Source of the DNA: an uncultured Myxococcales bacterium
GTDB taxonomy: Bacteria > Myxococcota_A > UBA9042
DNA: 64,000 nt
Reading direction: 5' to 3'
Assembly: GCA_937910235.1 (NCBI GenBank)
Contig: CALENB010000329.1
Coordinates: 1-64,000 of the forward strand
Part shown: positions 29,112 to 39,182 of the stretch, one piece after another
Numbering within the stretch: position 1 is the stretch's first letter
Layout of the letters: the number at the start of each line of letters is the position of its first letter
Notes under the pieces: generated by a model
Told to the model about the DNA's origin: nothing
Database searches by the model: none
What the model saw: only the letters and a program-made list of their open reading frames with translations
Translations under genes and position numbers: made by a program

Positions 29112-32100
29112 ATGGCCCGTTTCGCGCTGTGCGGGATCGTCGCTTTGGGGCTGGTTTTGTCGGCGTGCAGCGAAGATCCGACCGACAAGGGCGCCTCGGC
29201 CGCCGCCGTGCACAAGGACGCGCTGGTCGCCGATGGGAGCGTCCTCGGCGACGGCGCCGCGCTCGTGGACGGCGCGGTGACCGATGCGCTTGGTCACGAC
29301 AGCGCGACGACCGACAGCGCGACGACCGACAGCGCGCTCGTGGATGTCGGCGAGAACGACAGCGGCCCGGCCGACGTGGTCGTGGACGTGCAGTTGACCG
29401 ACGCGTCCGACAGCGCCGAGGACGCCCTGGCTGACGCGGATGATGCGGCCCCCGGCGACGCGCCCGACAGCGCGAGCGCCGATGCGGCGGTGGATGTGGC
29501 CGCCGACGTGGCGCAGCTCGCCTGCAAGACACACACCGATTGCCCCGAATCGACGGGGCTCTGCGTGACGATGGCTTGCGTGAGCCAGCTCTGCACCGTC
29601 GTGCCCGTGGATGAGGGCTTGAGCTGTAAGCCCGGCACCGCGTGCGTCACCGCCGCCGCCTGCCTGAGCGGTAAATGCGTCACCCAAGCCGTGAAGGACT
29701 GCGGCGACGGCAACAGCTGCACGGCCGACAGCTGCACGACCGCCACGGGCACCTGCGCCACCGTCGCCACCAAGGACGATTTCGCCTGCGACGACGGGAC
29801 GCTCTGCACCAAGACGGCGACCTGCTTTCAGGGCGTGTGTATCGGCAAAGGCCAGCTCGACTGCGACGACAGCGACCCCTGTACGCTGGACGCCTGCGAC
29901 CCCAAGACCGGCATCTGCCTGCATCCGCCGCTGAAGACCGGCGCGCCGTGTGACGACGGCAACAGCTGCTCAAAGGGCGAGACCTGCGACGCCAAGGGCC
30001 AGTGCGGCGGCGGCAACAACACCTGCAAATGCTCCACAAGCGCGGACTGCAAGGCCCTCGAAGACGGCGACCTGTGCAACGGCATCTTGTACTGCGACCC
30101 CAAGAGCGGCACGTGTTTGGTGAACCCGGCGAGCGTGGTGGTGTGTGACGACGTCGCGACGGGGCCGTGCCAAGCCAACCTCTGCGCGCCCGCGACCGGC
30201 AAGTGCGCCGTGGCTAACAAGCCTGGCGGAGCGGCGTGTGACGACGGCAACCCGTGCACGACGCCAGACGAGTGCCACAAAGGGTTGTGCGAGGGCCTCT
30301 CGAACACCTGCCAGTGCGTCTCGGATTTCGACTGCAAGTCGTCCCAGACGAGTGACCTGTGCGCGGGCCAGCTGGTGTGCGCCAAGAGCCAGAGCCCCGC
30401 GGTCTGCGTGGTGAACTACAGCAGCAAGGTGACGTGCAAAGACGACGGCGACACGGCGTGCAGCAAGAACACCTGCGACCCCCAAAACGGGGCCTGCAAG
30501 CTGGTGGCGCAACCAAACGGCAGCAAGTGCAGCGATGGCGAGGTGTGCACGGTGGCCGACGCCTGTTTGGCGGGTAAATGCAAACCGGGCAGCGACACGT
30601 GCGCCTGCACGCAGGACAGCGACTGCGCCAAGCTCGAGGACGGCAACCAGTGCAACGGCGCGTTGTTCTGCAACCTGGGCAGCGGTAAGTGCGACGTCGA
30701 CTTGGCGTCGGTGGTGACCTGCCCGACCGACAAAGACACGGTCTGCGCCGCGGCGGCGTGCCAATCGGCGACGGGCAAATGCGAGCTGCTGCCCCGCAAC
30801 GACGGCGCGAAGTGCGATGACGACAACAGCTGCACGACCGATGACGCCTGCGTGGCCGGCAAATGTCTGGCCAAGACCAACACCTGCGCCTGCACAGCGG
30901 ACGCGGACTGCGCCAAGCTTGAAGACGGCGACGCTTGCAACGGCCTGCTCTACTGCAACCTCGCGAGCAAAGAGTGCCAGCTCAACCCGACCACCTTGGT
31001 GACCTGCCCGACCGTCGACGACGGCTTCTGCCAGGTCAGCACCTGCATCACCAAGACCGGCAAGTGCCAGCTCATCCCGCGCAACGACGGCAAGACGTGT
31101 GACGCCGACGGCAGCGCGTGCACGACGCCGGACGTCTGCAACGGCGGCGCCTGCCAAGCTGGACCGAACACGTGCCAGTGCCAGAGCGACAAGGACTGCG
31201 GCAAGTTTGAGGCGGACGACCTGTGCAGCGCGCTGTACTGCGATCTGCTGCTCAACCAGTGCAAACCCGATCCGACGACGGCGGTGTATTGCGCCAAGGT
31301 CAACGACACGGCTTGTGCGACCAACACGTGTGACATCAAGACCGGCAAGTGCGCTGTCGTGCCGAGAAATCAGGGTTTGGCGTGTGACGCGGACGGCACC
31401 AACTGCACCAAGGGTGACGCCTGCGACGCCGGCAAGTGCGGCGCTGGGTTGAACGTCTGCCAGTGCCAGGTCGACAAGGACTGCGCCGCGCTGGAAGACG
31501 GTGACCCCTGCAACGGCACGCTGGTGTGCAGCCAGGCCAAGACGTGCGTGGTCGACCCGAGCACCGTGGTGACGTGTCAGAACGCCGGCGACGACAATCC
31601 GTCGGGGGAGGCGGTCTGCAAGCGCAATCAGTGTGATGCGAAGACCGGAAAATGCGCCGTGTCGCCAGCGAACCCGAACACGATCTGCGGCAAAGGTACG
31701 CTGTGTTTTGAGGCCCCAGCCTGTGACGCCAGCGGCGGCTGCAAGCAAGGCAAGGCGATCCCTTGCGACGACGGCAGCACCTGCACGACCCAGGACCTCT
31801 GCGTCAAGGGCGTGTGCACCGGACAAACCAAGGTCTGCGATGGCGGGACGCCGTGCACCAACGCGAGCTGTCATCCGCTAAAAGGCTGCGAATACGAGGC
31901 GCGTAAGGGCAGCTGCAGCGATGGCGACAAGTGCTCCGTGTCTGGCGAGTGCGTCGGCCTGCAGTGCGTGGGGGTGCCGTTGGTGTGTGGCGACAACAAC
32001 CCGTGCACGACCGATGGGTGCGTGAAGGGAAAGGGCTGCGTCTTCACGAATAACACGGCGACCTGTAACGACGGCAACCTGTGCACCCAGAAGGACGCCT

Positions 32101-35100
32101 GCGCTGGCGGCAGCTGCGTCGGATTGCCGCTGCAGACGACCGTGGACTGCGACGACAGCAACGTGTGCACCTACGAGAGCTGTGACAGCAAGGTCGGCTG
32201 CACGCATCAGCCCGTCTCCGGGCCTTGCCAAGACGATAACCTCTGCAAGACGGGGGATACGTGTATTGGCGGGGCGTGCAAAGGTGGCGACACGACCAAG
32301 TGTGATGACGGCAACCACTGCACCAAGAACGTGTGTGACAATGACACGGGCGGCTGCACCCACAGCATCGCCACCGGCTCGGAGTGCTCGGACGGTAACC
32401 CGTGCACGACGCCCGACGCGTGCTCCGATAAAGGCGTCTGTGTCGCCGGAAAGCTCGCGGGCTGCGATGACGGCAAACCGTGCACCAAGGACGCCTGCGA
32501 TCCAACGGCCGAGGTGGTCTGTACGCACGCGCCGTTGTCGGGCGGGTCGTGTGATGACGGCAACCTGTGCACCGAGAACGACGTCTGTGTGAAGGGCGAC
32601 TGCACCGGCAGCAAGAAGGCCTGCACCGAGGGGACGCTGTGCACGATCGACAGCTGCCATCCGACCAAGGGCTGCAGCTACCAGACCCTCGTTGGCGCCT
32701 GCGACGACGGCGACGCGTGCACCACGGCTGACACCTGCAAGGGCAAGGCGTGTGTGGGCGCGACGCTGGTGTGCGACGACAAGAATCCGTGCACGACCGA
32801 CAGCTGCAACAAGACCTCGGGCTGCTTGTTCTTGAACAACGCGGCGACCTGCGACGACGGCGACAAATGCACGGTCAAAGACGCCTGCTTGAATGGCTCG
32901 TGCGCTGGCAAGCCGCTCGCGACGACGGCGTGCAGCGACGGCAACAGCTGCACCGACGACAGCTGTGACAAGGTGAAGGGCTGCGTCAGCGTGCACAACA
33001 CGGCGTCTTGCGAAGACGGCTACGCCTGCTCGTCGGGAGACACCTGCAAACTTGGCGTGTGTATCTCCGGGACCACGAGCCCGTGCACCGATGACAGCCC
33101 CTGCACGACCGACTATTGCTCGGCGATCTACGGCTGCACCTACGTCAAGTTGAAGGACGGGACGGCGTGTGAGGACGCCAACCCGTGCACCGTCAACACC
33201 GCGTGCAAGGCCGGCAAGTGCGAGGCGGCAGTGAGCGGCAACGGCGGCGTCCTGAGCTGCGACGACAAGAACCCGTGCACGAGCGACCTGTGCTCCGTGA
33301 CGGCTGGGTGCACCCACTCGCCAGCGTACCAAGGCTCCCCGTGTTCCGACGGCAAGCCGTGCACCGGCGCCGCGACCTGCCAGAGCGGCACCTGCACCAA
33401 GACCAAGGACAAGGACTGCGACGACCACAACGCCTGCACGACCACCAAGTGTGTGCTGGGCAAGGGCTGCGAGACGACGGCGTTTGCAGAGGGTAGCGTC
33501 TGCGCGTCGGGTGATTCTGCGGCGTGCACGACGGCCGGCATCTGCAAGTCGGGCGTCTGCGAGGGCGCGTTGGCGCGGCCGTGGGTGCAATCGGTCACGG
33601 GAACGATCCGGAGCTGTCGTTCGGTGATCGCCCACAGCGTGAGCGGCTACTTGCTCACCGGGCGCCGCGACAACGGCACGAACTGGGAGGCGGCGTGGGC
33701 GCGGGTGCAGTTCAACGGCGCGCTGGTCTGGACGGAGTCGCTGCCATCGAAGGGCGACGCGCGGCTGCTCGACGCCTCAAGTGACGGTGACGACACCATG
33801 GCGGCGGTCGGCAGCACCAAAGACACCGCCGCGAGCGACGCAGACGGGCTCTTCATCCGGATCGATGGTCTGGGCAAAATCGCCGCCAAACAGGTCTTTG
33901 CGCTGGGGACAAAGGACGATGAGCTCTGGGGCGTCGCGACCGAGAGCTCCGGCGGTCACGTGCTGGTCGGTCGCACGTGGTCGAAGGGCCTCGGTGGCTC
34001 GGAGGGGTGGCTCATCCGGCTCGACAAGGACGACAAGGTGGTGGTCAACGTGACGCACGGCACCTTCACCAACGACGCCCTCAACGACGTGACGGTGCTC
34101 TCCGATGGCACGGCCGTGGCGGTGGGTGAGGTCGGCTTCTACGGCGGCTGGATCGCGACCTTCGACGCCAAGGGTGCGCTGCTCAAACAGGTCTACGATG
34201 GCAGCGAGAAGGCCGACGAACAGCACTATCAGCGCATTCGCCGGCTGAGCGACGACGTGCTCTACGTCACCGGCAGTCAGTCGCTGCGCACCTTCAACAG
34301 CAAGCTGGAGCTGCAGACGGCGCCCAAGATCAACGGCAGCGTCGACGACTTCATCGCGCGGCCCAAGGGTGGTTTTGCGCGCACGTACAACGGCGCCACG
34401 GCGCTGCTCGGCACGAAGTACGAGGTGAACTGGACCACGACCGGCAACCCCGGCGGTGGTCGCCGCACGTTGCTCGCGCCCGATGAGGACAGCCTGCTCA
34501 TCCTCGGCGAAGACAGCTGTGGCTTGGTGCGCACGGACGCGTTTGGCAGCACGACGTGCGCTGAGTCGGGCGCGTGTCGCGAGAAGACCTACACCGATTG
34601 CGTCGACAACTCGCTCTGCACGCAGGGGGACACGTGCAAGGCCGGCAAGTGCGCCGTGACCAACACCGTCGTGTGCGACGACAAAAACGCCTGCACCCAG
34701 GACGCCTGCGTCGCGACGACCGGCAAGTGCGGCTTCACGAAGTTGACGGGGACCGCTTGCAGCAGCGTCGACAGCGCGTGTTCGGTGGCGGGCAAGTGCG
34801 ACGCTGGTACGTGTTTTGGTGACAGCGTCTTGGCTTGGACCCGCACGTTCCTGCCCTTCTACGGCTGCTGCGGCGACAACAACAACGGCAGCAACGAATA
34901 TCAGGGCACGCGGCTGACGGCGGTGGCGCCGCGGGATGACGGTCAGATCTTCACCGCGGGACCGGCCTACAACCGCCAAAACGTCAACGCCATCTATGGC
35001 AAGCTGCTGCATGGCACGGGCGGCACCGCTGGCAAATACGACTCGATCAGCGGCGCGCGGTATTCGTTCTATGACCGCAAAGACAGCACGAACGACGCCT

Positions 35101-38100
35101 ATGCGGATGAGTACAACATCTACGGCGCGGTGTCGTTCAAGACGCTGACCAGCTGCGCGCTCGCCCGCTATCGCTATTGGACCTTCGCCAGCAACAAGTG
35201 GAGCTCGGTCTACTTCACCAAGCTGATGCCGAACGCGTCGAACGGCAAACACCTGACCTTGGGCGACAAGGACACGGTCCCCGTCGCTATGGCGCCATTT
35301 GGCGACAACGAACAGGCGTTTTCGCTCGCCAAGCACAAGGTCGCTGGCGCGTGGACCCACACCGTTTTTGTCACCCGACACGCGCTGTCGACGTGGAACA
35401 TTGGCCAGTACGGGACGCCGTCACTGGTCGCGACGTGGAGCCACAAGTTCGGCGACAACGACGAGCCGGCCGGCATCGACGCGGACGCTGCTGGCGGCGC
35501 GGTGGTGGGTGGCCGCACGTATGACAACGCGACCAAGACGTGGCGCCACGTGGTCGCGCGCGTCGGTTCAGACGGCAAGCTGAAGTGGTCGCAGCCGTTG
35601 GCGATCGTTGATGACTCGGTGCTCAAGGGCATCGGCTGGACGCAGGGCGGCGCGGTGGTGACGGGGCAAAAACGCCAGATCGTGAGCGGCACGGCGACGT
35701 ATTTTGTCTGGTTGCGGCGGTACGACGCCGACGGCGTATTGAAGTGGGATCGCTTGGTGGCGCCTGCACCCAAGACCGCCTACGGCTTCAAGGTGATGGG
35801 GCGAAGCGTCGGGTTCGCGGTCGGCGCCTGGATCGACGACACCGGCAGCAAGAACGCGCTGCTGCGGGTGAGCGAGTTGGGTCACGTGATTGGGGATAGA
35901 CGGTTCGGCAACACGATCTACGACTGGGCGCCGTTGGCGGATGGCTATGTGGGTGTGGGCTACAAGCAGACAGGCTCAAGCTATCAAAACAAGTGGAAGC
36001 AGTACGGCGTTGTGGTCCGCACGGATCTGTTTGGCAACGCCTCCTGTGACGACGTTGGATCCTGTAAAACCAAGGCTTTCGCGGACTGCGACGACGGCAA
36101 CGCCTGCACCACGGACACGTGCGATGGCGCCAAGGGCTGTGTCCACGCGAGCCTCGCCGATAAGCTCGCGTGTGCCGACGATGGCAAGATCTGCACGTTG
36201 GACTATTGCTCGGCCGGCGAGTGCAGTCATCCGGCGGACAAGGACGGGCTCCCCTGTGAGTCCGACGGTCAGGACTGCACGGGCGATCTCTGCAAGTCGG
36301 GCGTGTGCGGTCACGCCGCCGCGGCCGATGGCGTGAGCTGCGAGGACGGCCAGCCGTGCACCGAGAAGGACACGTGTAAGTCGGGAAAATGCAGTAAGGG
36401 CAGCTCGCTAGCGCAGTACACCGCTTGTTCGGATGGCAGCAAGTGCACCAAGAACGGCAAGTGCGACGCGAATGGCTTGTGTCGACTGTCGCCGGTCTGC
36501 AACGACGGCGACGCCTGCACCGCCGACACCTGCGCGACCGACGGCGCGTGCAGCTTCGCGGCCATGAAGACCGACGCGGCCTGCGACGATGGGGACTATT
36601 GCACCGAGAATACAGCCTGTGATGCGTCTGGCGCCTGCGTCGGCGGCACGTTCGTTTGCATCGAGACCGTGGTCGGGGCGCTGCCGATGGACTGCACCAC
36701 CGATACGACGGGTTGGACGCTCAACGGCGACGGCGGCTCGACCTGGGCGATCGACGGCACGCCGAGCGATGTGAAGCCGCACACCGGCGCCTGCACGCTC
36801 AACTTCAACGACGGCACCAAGTATTCAGGCAACGCCTTCGCCGAGACGCCTCACAAGCACGGTCCCAAGTACTTATTCGGCCAGCTTAAGCTGCGCTGGT
36901 GGAGCTATTTCCACGCCGACCTGGCCGCCGAGGCGGATCATGAGACCCGCACGGTCGAAGTGTTCCGGGGCTTCTCGCGGCGGCGCACGGTGACGCTTAA
37001 GTCGAGCTACGATCTGGGCAAGTGGGTGCAGCTCGAGACTGACCTCTCGGCTTGGCGCAACAGCGGGCCTAACGGCAACTTCATTCGCTGGACGTTTGCC
37101 AAGGACGGCGACATTAACGTCGGCAAAGGCTGGTTCGTGGACGACGTGGCGTATGTGCATCAGGTGCACCCCAAGGGCGAGCCGTGTGTGTTCGACAATC
37201 AATGCAATGACAGCGACCAGTGCACCAAGGACGCTTGTGTGGCCGGCTACTGCCAGAACGTCATCGACGTGGGGGGGGCGTGCAGTGACGGCACCGCCTG
37301 CACCTTGGACGACGTCTGCACCGCGGAGGGGGCGTGTGTCGCCGCGAAGACCCTGGTCTGTGAGGACGATGACGTGTGCACGGACAACGCGTGCCACAAG
37401 AACACGGGGTGCTATTTCCCCGGCGCGAACGCAGGCGCCTCGTGCGATGACGGCGACGCTTGCACTGCGAGCTCAGTGTGTGACGGCGGCCAGTGTTACG
37501 CCAAGACCGGCTGCGACGACCACAACCCTTGCACCACCGACGCGTGCGGCAGCGGCCCAGCGTGCAGCCACAGCACCGTGGCGGACGGTGGGCTGTGCGG
37601 CGGCTCAGGGGTCTGCGTATCCGGCAGCTGCGTCGCACCGGCTTCGGGCTGGGCCTCGGCGATCGCCGGCAAACGCCTGATGTGCGCCCTGCTCGCTGGC
37701 GGCAAGCGCGCCTGCTGGGGGTACGGCAACTATGGGTTGCCGACTGGCGCCAAAGCGCCGAACACGTACAGCCCGACGACGCTGCCGGGACTCTCAAACG
37801 TTCAGGCGATCGCGCTGGCGAATTACGCCGGATTCGCGCTGCACACCGACGGCACGGTCAGCTCTTGGGGCGCCTCGAGTGAGGGGGTGCGCGGCGACGG
37901 CACGTCGAGCTATTCGCCGAGCCTGCTCGGAAAGATCGCAGGTCTGACCGGCGTGCGCTCCGTTCACGCCAGCTCCTACACCGCCTGCGCCGTGAAGAAG
38001 GACGGCACGGCGTGGTGTTGGGGGCACAACTTCTACGGCCAGATCGGTGACGACAGCAAGACGTCGCGCGCCGTGCCGACGAAGGTGGAGGGGCTGACCA

Positions 38101-38399
38101 ACGTGGCGACGATGGGGCTTGGTGAGCGGGCCACGTGCGCGGCGCTGGTCGACGGCACGGTCACGTGCTGGGGCAACAACGCGTACGGTCAGCTCGGCGA
38201 TAACTCGATGACAGAGCGGCTCAAACCGCAGACCAAGGTGTCCGGGCTGACGGACGTGGTGCAGCTCGCCAACAACTTCATCGCGCCGTGTGCGTTGAAG
38301 AAGGATGGCTCGGTGTATTGCTGGGGCTTTGGCGCGGATACAGGCGATGGGACCTCGGCCAACGCGCTGGTGCCGGTGTTGGTGAAGGGGAGCAAGTGA
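29112..38399 (+). CDS. Giant Cys-repeat/propeller/RCC1 surface lipoprotein
   Basis: 3095 aa from the ATG at 29112, preceded by GGGAGGTGG; the ORF-track start at 29046 overlaps the previous stop and delays the signal peptide. The lipobox LVLSAC gives Cys 19. Residues 20-137 are an Asp/Ala/Ser linker. About 138-1490 is a long array of Dictyostelium-type CTDC repeats (CDDGNPCTTDxC) with interspersed GDLCNGTLxC units. A propeller region covers about 1490-1810, short Cys blocks follow, then a second propeller (FLPFYGCCGDNNNG onward) at about 1913-2310. Next come Cys repeats, a GWTLNGDGGSTWAIDG jelly-roll-like part (about 2510-2680), more Cys repeats, and C-terminal RCC1 repeats (KRACWGYGNYG, TAWCWGHNFYGQIGDD) from about 2850. 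It is likely a disulfide-rich stalk carrying propeller heads outside the outer membrane. It is a tandem paralog of the broken gene upstream. Confidence 0.9.
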   Translation: MARFALCGIVALGLVLSACSEDPTDKGASAAAVHKDALVADGSVLGDGAALVDGAVTDALGHDSATTDSATTDSALVDVGENDSGPADVVVDVQLTDASDSAEDALADADDAAPGDAPDSASADAAVDVAADVAQLACKTHTDCPESTGLCVTMACVSQLCTVVPVDEGLSCKPGTACVTAAACLSGKCVTQAVKDCGDGNSCTADSCTTATGTCATVATKDDFACDDGTLCTKTATCFQGVCIGKGQLDCDDSDPCTLDACDPKTGICLHPPLKTGAPCDDGNSCSKGETCDAKGQCGGGNNTCKCSTSADCKALEDGDLCNGILYCDPKSGTCLVNPASVVVCDDVATGPCQANLCAPATGKCAVANKPGGAACDDGNPCTTPDECHKGLCEGLSNTCQCVSDFDCKSSQTSDLCAGQLVCAKSQSPAVCVVNYSSKVTCKDDGDTACSKNTCDPQNGACKLVAQPNGSKCSDGEVCTVADACLAGKCKPGSDTCACTQDSDCAKLEDGNQCNGALFCNLGSGKCDVDLASVVTCPTDKDTVCAAAACQSATGKCELLPRNDGAKCDDDNSCTTDDACVAGKCLAKTNTCACTADADCAKLEDGDACNGLLYCNLASKECQLNPTTLVTCPTVDDGFCQVSTCITKTGKCQLIPRNDGKTCDADGSACTTPDVCNGGACQAGPNTCQCQSDKDCGKFEADDLCSALYCDLLLNQCKPDPTTAVYCAKVNDTACATNTCDIKTGKCAVVPRNQGLACDADGTNCTKGDACDAGKCGAGLNVCQCQVDKDCAALEDGDPCNGTLVCSQAKTCVVDPSTVVTCQNAGDDNPSGEAVCKRNQCDAKTGKCAVSPANPNTICGKGTLCFEAPACDASGGCKQGKAIPCDDGSTCTTQDLCVKGVCTGQTKVCDGGTPCTNASCHPLKGCEYEARKGSCSDGDKCSVSGECVGLQCVGVPLVCGDNNPCTTDGCVKGKGCVFTNNTATCNDGNLCTQKDACAGGSCVGLPLQTTVDCDDSNVCTYESCDSKVGCTHQPVSGPCQDDNLCKTGDTCIGGACKGGDTTKCDDGNHCTKNVCDNDTGGCTHSIATGSECSDGNPCTTPDACSDKGVCVAGKLAGCDDGKPCTKDACDPTAEVVCTHAPLSGGSCDDGNLCTENDVCVKGDCTGSKKACTEGTLCTIDSCHPTKGCSYQTLVGACDDGDACTTADTCKGKACVGATLVCDDKNPCTTDSCNKTSGCLFLNNAATCDDGDKCTVKDACLNGSCAGKPLATTACSDGNSCTDDSCDKVKGCVSVHNTASCEDGYACSSGDTCKLGVCISGTTSPCTDDSPCTTDYCSAIYGCTYVKLKDGTACEDANPCTVNTACKAGKCEAAVSGNGGVLSCDDKNPCTSDLCSVTAGCTHSPAYQGSPCSDGKPCTGAATCQSGTCTKTKDKDCDDHNACTTTKCVLGKGCETTAFAEGSVCASGDSAACTTAGICKSGVCEGALARPWVQSVTGTIRSCRSVIAHSVSGYLLTGRRDNGTNWEAAWARVQFNGALVWTESLPSKGDARLLDASSDGDDTMAAVGSTKDTAASDADGLFIRIDGLGKIAAKQVFALGTKDDELWGVATESSGGHVLVGRTWSKGLGGSEGWLIRLDKDDKVVVNVTHGTFTNDALNDVTVLSDGTAVAVGEVGFYGGWIATFDAKGALLKQVYDGSEKADEQHYQRIRRLSDDVLYVTGSQSLRTFNSKLELQTAPKINGSVDDFIARPKGGFARTYNGATALLGTKYEVNWTTTGNPGGGRRTLLAPDEDSLLILGEDSCGLVRTDAFGSTTCAESGACREKTYTDCVDNSLCTQGDTCKAGKCAVTNTVVCDDKNACTQDACVATTGKCGFTKLTGTACSSVDSACSVAGKCDAGTCFGDSVLAWTRTFLPFYGCCGDNNNGSNEYQGTRLTAVAPRDDGQIFTAGPAYNRQNVNAIYGKLLHGTGGTAGKYDSISGARYSFYDRKDSTNDAYADEYNIYGAVSFKTLTSCALARYRYWTFASNKWSSVYFTKLMPNASNGKHLTLGDKDTVPVAMAPFGDNEQAFSLAKHKVAGAWTHTVFVTRHALSTWNIGQYGTPSLVATWSHKFGDNDEPAGIDADAAGGAVVGGRTYDNATKTWRHVVARVGSDGKLKWSQPLAIVDDSVLKGIGWTQGGAVVTGQKRQIVSGTATYFVWLRRYDADGVLKWDRLVAPAPKTAYGFKVMGRSVGFAVGAWIDDTGSKNALLRVSELGHVIGDRRFGNTIYDWAPLADGYVGVGYKQTGSSYQNKWKQYGVVVRTDLFGNASCDDVGSCKTKAFADCDDGNACTTDTCDGAKGCVHASLADKLACADDGKICTLDYCSAGECSHPADKDGLPCESDGQDCTGDLCKSGVCGHAAAADGVSCEDGQPCTEKDTCKSGKCSKGSSLAQYTACSDGSKCTKNGKCDANGLCRLSPVCNDGDACTADTCATDGACSFAAMKTDAACDDGDYCTENTACDASGACVGGTFVCIETVVGALPMDCTTDTTGWTLNGDGGSTWAIDGTPSDVKPHTGACTLNFNDGTKYSGNAFAETPHKHGPKYLFGQLKLRWWSYFHADLAAEADHETRTVEVFRGFSRRRTVTLKSSYDLGKWVQLETDLSAWRNSGPNGNFIRWTFAKDGDINVGKGWFVDDVAYVHQVHPKGEPCVFDNQCNDSDQCTKDACVAGYCQNVIDVGGACSDGTACTLDDVCTAEGACVAAKTLVCEDDDVCTDNACHKNTGCYFPGANAGASCDDGDACTASSVCDGGQCYAKTGCDDHNPCTTDACGSGPACSHSTVADGGLCGGSGVCVSGSCVAPASGWASAIAGKRLMCALLAGGKRACWGYGNYGLPTGAKAPNTYSPTTLPGLSNVQAIALANYAGFALHTDGTVSSWGASSEGVRGDGTSSYSPSLLGKIAGLTGVRSVHASSYTACAVKKDGTAWCWGHNFYGQIGDDSKTSRAVPTKVEGLTNVATMGLGERATCAALVDGTVTCWGNNAYGQLGDNSMTERLKPQTKVSGLTDVVQLANNFIAPCALKKDGSVYCWGFGADTGDGTSANALVPVLVKGSK

Positions 38400-38543
38400 G
38401 GGTCAGGTATTATCACTTTACACTTTCGTGGCGTACCTCCGATGGCTGCGAGTCGAGTCCTCGGGCTTGTATGTCCATGAGGAAATGCGGATTTTTGGCG
38501 ATTGGAGGGGTAGTGCTGTCTTGAATGTGTGAGACTGTAGGCT
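38400..38543. other. Convergent gap
   Basis: 144 bp between the ends of the giant lipoprotein and TOPRIM-like genes. It is visibly less GC-rich than neighbouring DNA. No terminator hairpin with a T-tract was found. Confidence 0.4.
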
Positions 38544-39182
38544 TCATAAATGCAACGGTAGGCCTAGCGACACAAACGCTGCTCGGGCATCACGCTCAAG
38601 GCGTTGGAACGAGGGGAGTTGGCGGAGGACTGACCAATCATCGACCAAGTCAGCGAGGCGATGTGCGCGCTTAGAGGGGTTGAAGCGCTGGGCGCGACGT
38701 CCCTTGGCTCCACTCGCGACGACGAGGGCTTGGCGGAGGACCGACTTTGGGTCGGCGATCGTCTCCCAAGCATTCACTGGGGGTAGGCCGAGCGGGATCG
38801 TGCCGGAGGGTCGCCCGGCTGCTTCACGCAAGGCAGCCTCGCTCAGCAATAGCCACGCCTCCTGCATGCGCACTGGAACGACGCAGACGTGGGGCAAGCC
38901 GGTTAGGTTCGCTTCGCCGACCGCGGCACCCACCTCGCGATATCTGTGGTCAGCCGCTTGATTCTCGGCGTCCCGGTGCACCAGAAGAATCTGGCACGGG
39001 TACATCTCGACCGCACATGCCAACCGCTGCGCTAGTTTTCTTGGCGACTGCGGTAGACCACGCAAATCCCCCCAGTGAAGCTCCACGGGTGTGGGCGACA
39101 GCTGCCCGAATAGCCAGCGGATGATGGGGAGTAGAACCGTGTCGGATGATCCGTCCGTGACGAGCGTCGCCTGGATCGTCAT
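38544..39182 (-). CDS. TOPRIM-like (DUF4276-like) protein, partner of the adjacent ATPase
   Basis: 212 aa. Its ATG overlaps the ATPase stop (ATGA), so the two are translationally coupled. N-terminal VTDGSSDTVLLPIIRWLF resembles the start of OLD/DUF4276-type TOPRIM domains, where an acidic residue and a following Asp coordinate metal. ILLVHRDAENQ near 67-76 fits the DxD-like motif, and PVRMQEAWLLL near 105 matches the E-A-W segment of DUF4276. TOPRIM proteins paired with ABC/AAA ATPases act as nucleases or toxins in OLD, Gabija and PARIS defence systems. The assignment is by motif only and the active-site residues are not canonical, so activity is uncertain. Confidence 0.65.
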   Translation of the reverse strand: MTIQATLVTDGSSDTVLLPIIRWLFGQLSPTPVELHWGDLRGLPQSPRKLAQRLACAVEMYPCQILLVHRDAENQAADHRYREVGAAVGEANLTGLPHVCVVPVRMQEAWLLLSEAALREAAGRPSGTIPLGLPPVNAWETIADPKSVLRQALVVASGAKGRRAQRFNPSKRAHRLADLVDDWSVLRQLPSFQRLERDARAAFVSLGLPLHL

